Of a DNA stretch of 64,000 nt, positions 1-10,700 are shown in pieces (position 1 is the stretch's first letter; the number at the start of each line of letters is the position of its first letter). The notes beneath the pieces are model-generated. The model did not search any database. It was not told the DNA's origin and was given only the letters and a program-made list of their open reading frames with translations. The translations under genes and the position numbers were made by a program. Source of the DNA: Nemertoderma westbladi (Eukaryota; Xenacoelomorpha; Nemertodermatida; Nemertodermatidae); the NCBI GenBank assembly GCA_032718475.1, contig JAUCBJ010008121.1:45068-109067 (forward strand), in the 5' to 3' direction.

Positions 1-377
1 GGCCGGCCCCGTTGCAAGACGTGTCCATCCATCCTAGACAAACCTTGCACCCCGTGGGGGGTCAAGATCAGTGGTTCTTTCGATTGTACATCCCACAACG
101 TACTGTACATATTGTCGTGTTCTGACCATCCGCACAACTTCTATTTAGGACAGACAGAACAGACAATACGCGACAGACTAACCAAGCACAGATCAGCGAT
201 CCGAAATTTCAGGAAGGAACTCGAACCCGATTTGGACAGCACCCCGGAGTATGTTCTCCTGCAACATTTCTCCACTTGCCCCATCGACAGTATTAGGATC
301 ACCGCCTTTCGCAAGTTCCACAATGACATAGACAGGATCCACGCTGAATCCGTACACATCAACAAATACAGACCCCC
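1..377 (+). pseudogene. Penelope-like element GIY-YIG endonuclease fragment
   Basis: Frame 1 is open from the window edge. It reads a Cys-rich stretch (RCKTCP, then CTSHNVLYILSC) followed by YLGQTEQTIRDRLTKHR. This is the order seen at the C-terminus of Penelope-like retroelement proteins: a zinc-binding knuckle, then a GIY-YIG nuclease with the two Tyr, the Arg of RDRL and a Glu in AESVHIN. The element's RT would lie to the left, outside the window. The frame runs on to a stop at 436-438, but its last 20 or so codons come from an LTR that starts at 378, so the natural C-terminus is lost. I read this as a Penelope-like copy broken by the BEL insertion. Confidence 0.7.
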
Positions 378-1543
378 TGTTTGCGCTTTTAAGACCTTTG
401 ACAGTTTAACCTGCCAAATTAGGATGTCTTTTAGATGATATATAGTCTTTAGCCTATGACGAGTATTTGATACACTACATTAGCCGAAGCCAGTCTATGC
501 GCAATCATTCACCCGCTGGATATACCCGGGAGATTGAATTCGGAAGCTTAATGATTGATGGTGTAAGCCTACTGTATTATTCGACTGATCGTAATATATA
601 ATCTCTGACAAATATTATTCACTTTCGGGAAATATTAACAGTTCCTTTAGGACGTGGCGCTCTATCTATGTAAACAGAGTTATGACTTAAACCAGACACA
701 ACGAAAAGGCTATAGATTCACGTATATGGCGCATTCTTTAGGAGATGCTTTGTTATCAGTCACAATCATACACAATGCTGCACAATGCTGCACACCAATC
801 TGCCGACCTTCACTAATTTTAGTCACATACAAAGAGAATAACAGACAATACATGTAGGGCCTATAAAATAGCATTAGATTCACTTCAAACCACTTAACAT
901 AGGTCGCAATCGTTTATCTGTAACCGGTCTCTCTAACCTTTAGTATATCAAGAAGGTTGGGTGTCTGACTATTGATCAGTATTCCAAATATAATCTTCCA
1001 TCAACAAATATAATGAATAACCGACAGCAAAAGCAGTAATGTTAAGTAAGATATGCATGATATGTTTAGTAAGCATTGATAAGGTAACTCGTTAACTCGA
1101 TAACAGATATACGTTCTATAATTAAGCCTACTAATGTAAGACTAAAGACTGAAACACGGAGGTGCCAAAAGCCGGTGTTCTTAGGCTCTGGGCAAAAACA
1201 TAACACAGAATTCCTGAGTTTCTGTATCCACCTCCAACACAGAGACAAAAAACGCTCTGATTGGTCGACCGAACAACGAGAGAACAAAGAAACAAAGAAA
1301 TGTCGACGTGGCAATATCAGCTGTTAGCCGTCGTCATGGTAGCGACACTGTTTTCAAGAGTATCGAGCTTATTGCGTCCCGAAATTGCGGATTATGTCCT
1401 CTAAAGTACAAATACAGAAGAAATGGCTTTTATGTCCTCTAAAACACCAGTACAGTAAGGACACGGCATTTTTATGCCCAGTAAACCAACTACAGAGTAC
1501 TTTACGGGGAAAATAACCGGCTAATTACGCAAAAGCTTTTACA
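378..1543 (-). repeat. LTR (3' LTR of BEL1)
   Basis: A 1166-bp block starts with tgtttgcgc and ends with agcttttaca on the + strand, so it is TG...CA in either direction. It recurs at 21833-23011 (same orientation, about 95% alike by eye in the first 545 bp) and inverted at 60122-61227. All three copies end at the same bases although their flanks differ. On the element strand the purine tract ctgggagcgg (1544-1553) lies directly before the LTR, as expected of a plus-strand priming site. A CCAAT box (gaccaatcag on the - strand, near 1258) is conserved in all copies. Confidence 0.8.
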
Positions 1544-1553
1544 CCGCTCCCAG
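1544..1553 (-). other. Polypurine tract of BEL1
   Basis: On the - strand the sequence ctgggagcgg ends exactly where the 3' LTR begins (tgtaaaagc). The same tract and junction recur at 60112-60121 in BEL2. Position and composition fit the plus-strand priming site of an LTR element. Confidence 0.6.
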
Positions 1554-2014
1554 AAAATGGGATTTAAGTCTATAAAATATAACAAATCACAGTTTCTAAA
1601 ATATAAAGATACTCTAAACAGTTAGTCTTTCTTACGCAGACGGCGTTTACGCAGTTTTTTGAGGCTAGCAAGAGTCCTTCTCTCTCTGGGGCGAGCCACT
1701 TTACTAGGGGGGCTATAAATCCTGGGTGAAGGGTGCAATATGATTGCATCAAAAGGTGTAGGACTATGGTCGGGGTATCCGCCGTTTCGATATGCTTCTC
1801 CTCGAGCTGATTTTCCTCCGCTCGTAGCTGGATACGTCCATCCAAAACTCTCGCAGAGAATGGGGGTTGTCTAAGTTCGATATCTTCTTAGAGATTCTGG
1901 ATTTCACAATCGAACTGAGATAAAGACAATTCGTTTATCGCTTGGACTTGCTGTTACAACTTACGTTTATCTGAACAAACGCAGGTTTCCTTTCTGATCT
2001 TTGTAGAATAGCGT

Positions 2015-3003
2015 TTAACTCGTTTGGTACAACGCTCTCCGCCACTTTGGTGACAGGTTATATCGTGTTAAGCCGGGACGATGGTAAGGGTTAAACGGCG
2101 ATATTAAATGTCCGCGTCCCAATCCGGCTAGGTAGAATGGGCTAATATCTAGGAAGCCCACAACTAGGGTGCCACCGACTAATTGTTCAGGTAACCCTAG
2201 ATCTTTGAGCAGTGAGTACAGCTCGGGAGGATCCGTCATACTAATAGGATCAAGAGTCTGAAGTCTCACTAGGGAATGAGGAGTTCTGATCGAGTATTCC
2301 GAAACTCTGATCATTGGTTTATTTAAGGATCGTCTGAGTCGAACGAGCGTAGGTGATACATCGAACAAGTTTCGCTCGAAACTCCCGTAAGTATAGCGAG
2401 TAAAACCGTGTTTAAAGCAACGTCTCCGCGGATGTTTATGTCTTTCCGTTTGTTGGTTGGGTCTTGGGCATTCATCGCAATAATACCAAAAACGCACGTC
2501 TTGTAGGGGAAACGCGAGTGATCTTTCTCCAGCTTACAATATTCCTCCATCCGTTCGAAGCTATCCGGTACAACAGGTAGCGATCGATCGGCGGTAAGAT
2601 ACATCATAGTGGAATAGAGCCGTTTGAGTCCTACCATGCGGTCATGATGTATACCTTGAGGATATCGAGTTTCTAGATTCTGTTGACTGGTAATATCGAG
2701 ATAGGTTTCTCTCAAGAATTCCAGGTATTTGGTGAAGTCGCTGCATTTATCCGGCTCTTCGACATCTGCACTTTCGAGTCGGTTTCGAATAGAATTTTCG
2801 TGTTCGAGTCTCAGTTTATCGTTCCGCTTCCGCTGGGTATGATATTTAAATAAACCATTTCCCTTTGGTGTCTATATCGTTCGTATCGTGTAGGTCGATA
2901 GGATGACCAGTAGTTAAGAAGTCCATATACGTACCATTACGATGCGTATAGCGAGCGGTGAATTTTCTACAGTCTAACCCACGCGCAAGTTGCTCCCGGG
3001 ACA
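2015..3003 (-). pseudogene. Decayed extra reading frame of BEL1 (ORF A/B, unknown function)
   Basis: The start MSREQLARGLDC lies at 3003. One-base losses near 2855 break the first frame, which is open again from 2715 to 2323. An overlapping frame (2497-2015) continues with coding-like text such as LYSLLKDLGLPEQL and GLGRGHLISPFNPYHRP. The counterpart in BEL2 (58674-59665) has the same stop of the first part and the same overlapping second part, so that break is older than the split of the two copies. I recognise no domain, signal peptide or clear membrane anchor. The position downstream of pol is where some BEL/Pao elements carry an env-like third gene, but nothing here supports env specifically. 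A coiled-coil-like remnant (QLRAEENQLEEKHIE) lies at about 1740-1845. Confidence 0.45.
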
Positions 3004-3010
3004 TTGGCGG

Positions 3011-3142
3011 TTAGATATAACGACCATCGTCCTCCGTAGTAGTTGGACCAGCGTCGCCGCGTATCAAGCTATCAACAAACGCTTGTAAAGGTAGAGTATA
3101 TCGTTCCCTGATACCAAGATCATCTTCTATCAACTCAATCAT
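3011..3142 (-). CDS. Short ORF (43 codons) directly upstream of ORF A
   Basis: This frame starts MIELIEDDLGIRERY and ends at a TAA (3011-3013). Six bases later an ATG opens ORF A in the same frame. The BEL2 copy at 58536-58667 has the same length, stop and spacing, with only one amino-acid difference that I can see (P/T). No known domain. It may once have been the N-terminus of ORF A, now cut by a stop; an upstream ORF or a readthrough site are alternatives. Confidence 0.35.
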   Translation of the reverse strand: MIELIEDDLGIRERYTLPLQAFVDSLIRGDAGPTTTEDDGRYI

Positions 3143-4797
3143 ATCTGCTATATAAGTTTATCCATATTATAATGAGTTTATATTTAGGCGAGCGGGCGTC
3201 GCTGCCTACCCCTCTCTGCCCCCGGACAGTGCGAGATCCTCAGCGCTGGTGTACTTTCGCCGATGTGCCTATCGCCAACGTCGTAGCTGCACAACGACTA
3301 CAACAACCAGCACGAGCCACTCCACCGTCCGTCCCAAAGGCTTAGATATACTTCAGGTTCTTACTGGAGAGTTAGGGTTACTTTCACAATTGCGACTCGC
3401 TACTGTAAACACACTTTAGTAGTAACATTCACCTACAAACGCACAAATTCCACGTAACAGTCACAAATGGTACACATTCTATCACACATTCGGGTCATTT
3501 GTCCGTTAGTCAAGTGCCTTCCAGAATGTCACGTTGTTATTATGTATCCTTGGATACTAGCGGTGTGCTATTTATTCCGTATGCTATTCAATACGCAAGC
3601 CCTTTATTGTTCTTTTAACTCACTTCTAATTCTAGCGTAGTTGTTGCCATGGTGACATTATGGAAAGCTAGCGGTAGAATTAGGGTAACTCTCATGCATA
3701 CAGATCTGGGATGCTATTTAATAGTAATTCTTTAATGGTCAATATCCCCTTTATACATGATTCTATGAATTTTATCGGCTATTGACTATACATTGGAGAT
3801 TCTCACACACAAATACACTTAATATAGTGAATCTCCGCTCCCATGATCTATTAATTAATGGAATTTTGGGAATGTTATAAATTGCATAAAATTGCAATTT
3901 ATTAAATTCATTAAAGTATGAATTTAAATTTATTCCCTGAAATTTTATTATTTGATAGTTAAATTGACACAATTTGATTCCAGAGCAGGTCTGGGGACAT
4001 AGGATCCTTAATTCTATGAAAATTGTCTTTTAAGAGTATCGGTAAGTGCTACGATTACTGACCGACTAGAATGGTTAAAGGATCTGAATTTTACAGATTT
4101 TGATTTATAGATTTGTAAATATTAAATAATTAATATTTGAGGATGGGCACCAGTTTATTCCAGAACTTGTCTGGGGACGTTAACCACTGATTCTAGAATT
4201 TTGTCTTTCAAGTATATCGGTGGGTGCCGCGATATCTTAATCGACTAGAATTGCAGATGGTCAAAGGGTTTAACAGATTTATTTTGCGTTATACGCTACT
4301 GTTAAAGGGACATCACGCTACTATATGTATTATTTAATATACGGTATGAGAGCAATATCGCACGAAGCAATGTCAGTGTGAAGAGGCAAGTCGTTTCCAA
4401 GGTCTACCCAGAGCTTGGTTTAGCCGAGACACGAGGATCTGAACTTTGCATTCCTAATACTCTGCCTACCAATAATACTTGAATATAGTAGTGGCTTTAT
4501 TGTACTTTAATAAGTACGGACATTTCATCTTACTGTAGTTACGTATTTATAATATAATACGGACAGTAAGGAAAGAGAAAAAACACTTGTTTCTCACCGT
4601 CACACTAAATATAATATAAGTAATTACGTACGCAATAAACACGAACATATTGCACTATTCTACTAAATAATCGCTAAATAATATTCTACTAAATTAAATA
4701 AAACGATTATAATAAAATTACATAGTAATACATACATAAATATAAAAATAATAAAATAATATAAAATAATAGAGTCACACGCCCACTCCGAACGATA
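3143..4797 (-). other. Untranslated spacer between BEL1 pol and ORF A
   Basis: No convincing coding frame. It is mostly AT-rich, particularly 4500-4790. It contains two diverged tandem units of about 165-170 bp (about 3960-4270), each with a ccagaxcttgtctggg-type block and a copy of the gatatcg/tagaatt motif. The same two units are present in BEL2 at 57449-57790. The whole spacer is matched, inverted, by 56904-58535. Confidence 0.6.
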
Positions 4798-7700
4798 TTA
4801 AGTTGGGGAGTCCCTAGATGTCGGTTGGATTAGGGAAGTGGTCGTGGGAAGAGTTTCTTGCCTTCCATAGTTTCCGGAGAGCTCTCTGTCTCTTTCCAGT
4901 AAACATAAACGACCCACTGGGCGGTTGAGCTGTTGAGTCTCAAAGACTATCCCTGGTTTCTTAAAGTTACGCCGCATGACGACGAGTTCTACTGATCTCA
5001 CCAAACCATCGCTCGAGATATAAGTCTCGATGATACGTCCTGTTTGCCATCGCTTACGTGGGAGATCGGGGTCCACAATAAGCACCATGTCTCCAGCGCT
5101 GACGTTTTCTTGCTGCGCAAACCACTTAGTTCGAAGTTGTAGAGTGGGCAAGTAATGTTTCTCGAAATGGTCAGCGAAACGACGGGATAGCAACTGCATA
5201 AGTTGCCAGGTTCGACGGCAGTACTCGTCTCCGTCTGTGATCTCCGATCGTGGGAGCATGGCTACGGGTTTCTTCAGTAGAAAGTGCGCGGGTGTTAGCG
5301 CTTCCAGGGAATCAGGACTTGAAGAGACTGGCATAAGCGGTCTTTCGTTGAGATAAGCGGCGATTTCCTCCATTAACGTCCGCAATAGTTCGTCGGTGAG
5401 ATAAGCGCGACAAGGTACAATAAAGTGGAACGCAGTCTTCACGCTCCTAATCAATCTCTCCCAACTTCCTCCCCACCAAGGGGCGTCGGCGGCGTTGAAG
5501 GTCCAGCTAGATGCTGTTATCTTTAGCTGATCGTCCACCTGTCTCTTGTTCCAGTCCTTTACGTAAGCTTGAATTTCGTTGTTGGCGCCAATGAAGTTCG
5601 TTCCCTTATCCGATCTCATCGTGTTACTGGTTCCGAAACGAGCGATCTGTCGTCGTAGACTCAACACGAAGCTGTTGGTGGATAGATCGTTTACCATATC
5701 GAGATGGATAGCTCTACAAGTCATACAAACGAAGATGACACACCATCTCTTGACTATAGTCCGGGCACGATATACTTCAATAGGGCCAAATAAATCCACA
5801 CCGGTATTAGTAAAAGGTGGTTCATAGAAGCTTACTCTTTCCCTAGGTAATTCTGCCTCTCGCTGTGTCAAAGGCCTACTGAATGCTTTCCTACAGGGTA
5901 TGCAGTTCCTAAGGACTTGGTTCAGAGCCCTACGGGGTTTATAAAAATAGAAGCGAGTTCGAATTTCGCTCAGAACTCGTTCTCTTCCAGCATGATACAG
6001 TTTGCTATGAACATCTACAATCATCTTGATTTGTATGTCAAGATTTCTAATGAGTATGGGAAATTTAGTGTCAAAGGATAATGGGGCGTTGGTAAGCCTA
6101 CCTCCAACACGTATTAACCCATCTATCATGGTACTAGAGAAGCGATCCCTTAAGCGCATCTGCGGATTTCTTAACAACAGGAAATACTTATCGGAATCCT
6201 CATAGCATTGTAGGAGTCTTAGCATCTGTTTGTTGGTTTCATCATGCTCCTGGTAACTGATCTTCTCCTTTAGAAACCTGTCGGATATCTTGTATTTGGG
6301 AAGATCTTTAACAACATGGACTCGTGCAGACGTTGATGGAGCATCATCACTATTGGTCTTTGTCCCGGAGTAACGATGATGAAAACATCGTTTTAAATAG
6401 GTGACGGCTTTACAGAGCCGATTCCAGGAGCTGTAGTGACGTATCGCTCTCTGCAAGAGGGGTGAGAGTCCTTGCGCGATATCTGGTATTCCAGATTTCC
6501 AATCCTTGTCACGGATTTCCAAGACTTCTTTAGTCGTGGCGGTGGGTTTCTGATCCAAAGCATCCTCTCCGGAAGTAAATAATACAGATAGATCAACCGC
6601 AGGTTTAAACAACTTCGATTTACTCGCTCGAGTTTTGGGTTTAACTTTCTCCGCTCCCTTGGCCTGTCTGATCTCTGCTGTTGTGAGATGGGGAGGCCAT
6701 TCTTCTTCTTCTCGGTAGAGAAAGTCGGGTCCACCTAACCATTCGGGAGTATTTACCAATTCCTTTGGAGTCGCTCCTCGGGAAGCGATGTCTGCTGGAT
6801 TAATCGTTCCGGGGCAATGTCTCCATTGGTCCATCGTCGTGCGACTAAGTATGATGGCTACTCTGTTGGTAACGAAGACGCTAAACTGACAGACTTCATT
6901 GGTTATATACTCTAACACGAGTAAAGCGTCGGTCCAATAGACAGTTTTCTCTAATGGATAGTCAATCTGTTCTGTTACATTCCGGCCGATGGCTGTAGCG
7001 TATAGAGCCGCTTTTAACTCCGCTCGAGGAACTTTCAACTTGTTGTTGATTAATGCCTTAGAAGTAACCAAGGCGACTTTGATTCCATCCGGAGTTTCCA
7101 CTCTTAGATAGGCTACTATACCTATTCCCATATCGCTGGCGTCTCCAAACACATGGAGTTGATAGGAATACGTAGGGAGAACATGACCAAAATATGAACG
7201 GGAAATTATAAAATCCTCGATAGCCGGCAGAGAATCTTCCCATTTCATCCACTTCTTTAATAATTCTCCCTTAAGTGGATCGTCCCATGAGTGGTTTTCA
7301 AGCCACATTTGTTGTACCAAACTACGAGCAATCAATATAACTGGGCTAATAAATCCCAATGGATCGAAATAAGTGCTCAGTATACTTAAGCAAATCTGTT
7401 TGGTTCGAACTGGATTATCTCGCTGTTTTAGCTGGAAAAACAGGATATCTCGCTCTGTGTCCCATTTCAAGCCGAGTGTCTTGGTTTCTGGCAGATCATC
7501 TTTGATCAAATCTAGATCTTTCGCCCCTCGATCTTCCGCAGGGATCGACTCCAGAAACTCACGGGAGTTGCTGGTGAATTTCGTTAATCGAAACCCACCT
7601 CTTTTTAAGCACTCTACCGTTCCTTTAGCGACCTCAATGGCTTCCTCAACTGATGGAAGGGACTTCAGATTGTCGTCCATGTATATGTCCCGCTTGATGT

Positions 7701-10700
7701 TGTCGATCACTTCCTTAGAGAAGGCCTCTCGGTTGTCCTCTGCAGTGGCACGCACTACCGAACAGGCGTTGGAAGGGCTTGAGATTATCCCAAAGGCCTG
7801 GATGGTCATCCAGTACTCCACCGGTTTCTGGTTGAGGTCTCCTTCGGGCCACCACAGAAATCGTAGACTATCTCGATCCCTATCTAACACTTTGACTTGT
7901 AAGAACATGCCTTCTATATCGGAGGCGAAAGCAATCGAATATTGTCTCAATCTTAAAAGAATTCCCAACAAAGATTGAAGTAAGTTGGGTCCGGGTAACA
8001 ATTCAGAGTTAAGGGATTGACCCATGTAAAGAGCGGAGCCATCAAACACTACTCTCACTTCATGTGGTTTACCGGGTTTAGGAACGTAATGGTGAGTTAA
8101 GTAATACGTTCTTTCAGTCACAGGTGTTTCTTCCGGTACTTTCTCCGCGTATCCCTTACTAATAAATTTCTCCAGCTGTGTTTGATACATTTCTTTAGCT
8201 GAAGAATTAGCCGTAAGGCGTCGATGGAGTTGCGCGATTCTTTTTTCCGCCAAGGGTCTGTTATTGATGAACTTCGGTTCTCTCTTGCGGAAAGGTAGAC
8301 CGACTTCATACCTACCTTGATCTTTGAGGAAACGTGTAGTTGTCTCTTGGATCTGCTTGGCCCTTTCCTCTTCCACCGACAAGGCTTTATCGTAGGAATT
8401 GGGCTCTACCGCCTCTTGCAAAAAGAATCGTACGGCATGTTCATCTCGAGTCTTGGCATTACAACGCTCAATGACGTCATTTAACTCGTCGTTATAAGCT
8501 TCTCGTTCAGATGGATAAAGAAGTTGACATAAGTTCACTTGGTTTTGCCAAGCCTCGTTTTCCTTAAGGAGATCGATGGTATTCTCCTCATCAAAAAGCT
8601 GGTGAACGTTGTCGTTATCTGAGGAGTATGGGGTTCCCTCAGTTAAATCGTCTCCCTCACTAGCATCATCTTCCCATTCACTCACCTGGCAGACGCGCTC
8701 TTGCGGTAGTCTTTCTCTGAGTGTTCTACGGGAAGGGCCAGTAAAGTACCAACCTACTCTAGTTCTTACCGCATAGGTCTGTAGTGGCTGCGGTTGAGCA
8801 GGCCGTTTCTCTAATGTCTCCAGCGCCTCATGCGCGTTTTGGCCCATGAGTATTTGCACTCCAGGATAATCAGTCTGGAATCGAGGTATGTTAAGATGTT
8901 GGATGCTCTCATCCTCGTCCCAATTATAAAGGTCTGCTTGAGTAGTAGCGAAGTTCTTTATAGCCACCATTTTCACTGACCTTATGCTATGTTCTCCTAG
9001 TTCGTCCTGTGGGGTGGACAGCGCGCCTACATAATAATCAGCTGTTACTGTAGATTTCCAAACTTGCATAATGCCGGACATGTTTAGCTTAGTTCGGAAC
9101 TTGGGTTGTCCAGCAAATATGTCTTCGGCTAGTTCTTTATCAATGAATGTTCCTGTGCTGCCGGAGTCCAGGAGGGCGTTCACTATATAGCTCTTCTGAG
9201 GTCCATGGACCCGTAACTGGACTACAGGAAATTCACGGATTCCTACATCGGAAGTTGGTGCTTTCCACAATGGTTGTCGATCAGAAGTAGTTAGAGTGAA
9301 GTCGCTATCTGTATCTTTTTCATATGTGAGTGCTCGATACACTGCGGTATTTATCATGTAACAGGATTCGTTTTCGTCGGAGAACTCGTCCGTATAGAAT
9401 CCTTCCATCTCAGATTGATCAGTGTCGTTCACATCACTGAATTGGACATGTAGTTCGGAATCACTTACCTGATTAGGACTATTTCGATCGAATTCAGCGT
9501 GCAACAAGATATGATGTTTCGCACCACACTTTGCACACCTTATGTCAGAGTAACAGGTTCGCCGTTGGTGTCCTTGTCTGAGGCAATTATAACATAACCG
9601 CTTATCCCACATGACTTCTCGTCTCTCAGTTAATGATTTCTTCAGGAATTCATCACACATATTGAAACGGTGGGTCCCGTCACACAGCGCACATTTCGGT
9701 TTGATGTTACTCACCTTACTCTGAGTCACATTGTGTACACTTGCCCTTTCTTCGGGCTTTCTCACCTGAATTCTCGTGGGAGACGTAGGAGGAGTTTTTC
9801 TTACCTGTTCTCTCCTGTCATTTGTTCGAGACTTGAATTTACTTACCTGATCTTTAGGCATTTTATTTACGTAATAAGATCTATCAGTGTCTTTCCCGCT
9901 ATCTTCTCCTTGAGAAGTCTGGCTTTCGCCGTCGTCTGTATAACACACTGGTGTTACCTTTCTCCTAGAGACGGGTTTTTCACTTACCTTGTTTTCCGGT
10001 GTCTTCTCCCTGGACAGTTTCAGGAGCTGTAATTTCACTTCTCCATCTAGGAATGACATGAGATCAGCCATGGTAGGGTCTCGTCGTTGTTGTTCCATCA
10101 TATATAACACTTTCTTATCCCAGCGTGTACCTACTCCACCCTTCGGTAAAGTAGAAGCCACTGCTCTTATAACCATAGTATTCTGATACTCATGAGACTT
10201 ACCTAGCCAATCTAATTGTCTGCAGATCTCCTGAATCTCATCGGAAAACTCTATAATTCCGCTACTAATAAACTTTCGGGGCGCTACCAACTTTGCATAC
10301 AAATACCCAGCTATGTTATTCCTATTACCATACCTGATGTTTAGTGTATCCCAAACTTGTCTTAATCCGTCTGGATGTCCAATAAACTTTAACGCCATTA
10401 ACTTGGGAGATCCTTCCAAGCACTCGATGAGGAATCTAAGTTTCTCTCCATTAGATAGCACAGAGTTCTGTATGTTATCTTTGTAATATTCATTAAAAGG
10501 TAACCATTTCATCTCATCTCCATTGAACTTGACGATCTCTCCCACCTTTACCGCTTGCCGGGCTTCGGTTCTAGCCATTTGACGCGTAAAACTTTCTTGG
10601 GACATCGTGTTATTTAATATCGAGTTATCGGTATATAAATTTCTCGGATTATGATCCGGTCTATAGGGAATATCATTATCAACAGGTCTATAATTACCCT

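Noticed and set aside
2015-3003. ORF A/B as an envelope glycoprotein
   Set aside because: No signal peptide, Cys-rich ectodomain, fusion-type segment or C-terminal anchor is visible. Position alone is not enough.
7373-7978. 201-codon open frame on the + strand
   Set aside because: Antisense to the RT/RNase H part of BEL1 pol. The same shadow recurs inverted at 53673-54326 in BEL2, and its composition follows the pol codons.
9670-10032. 120-codon open frame on the + strand
   Set aside because: Antisense to the zinc-knuckle region of BEL1 gag. No recognisable content.
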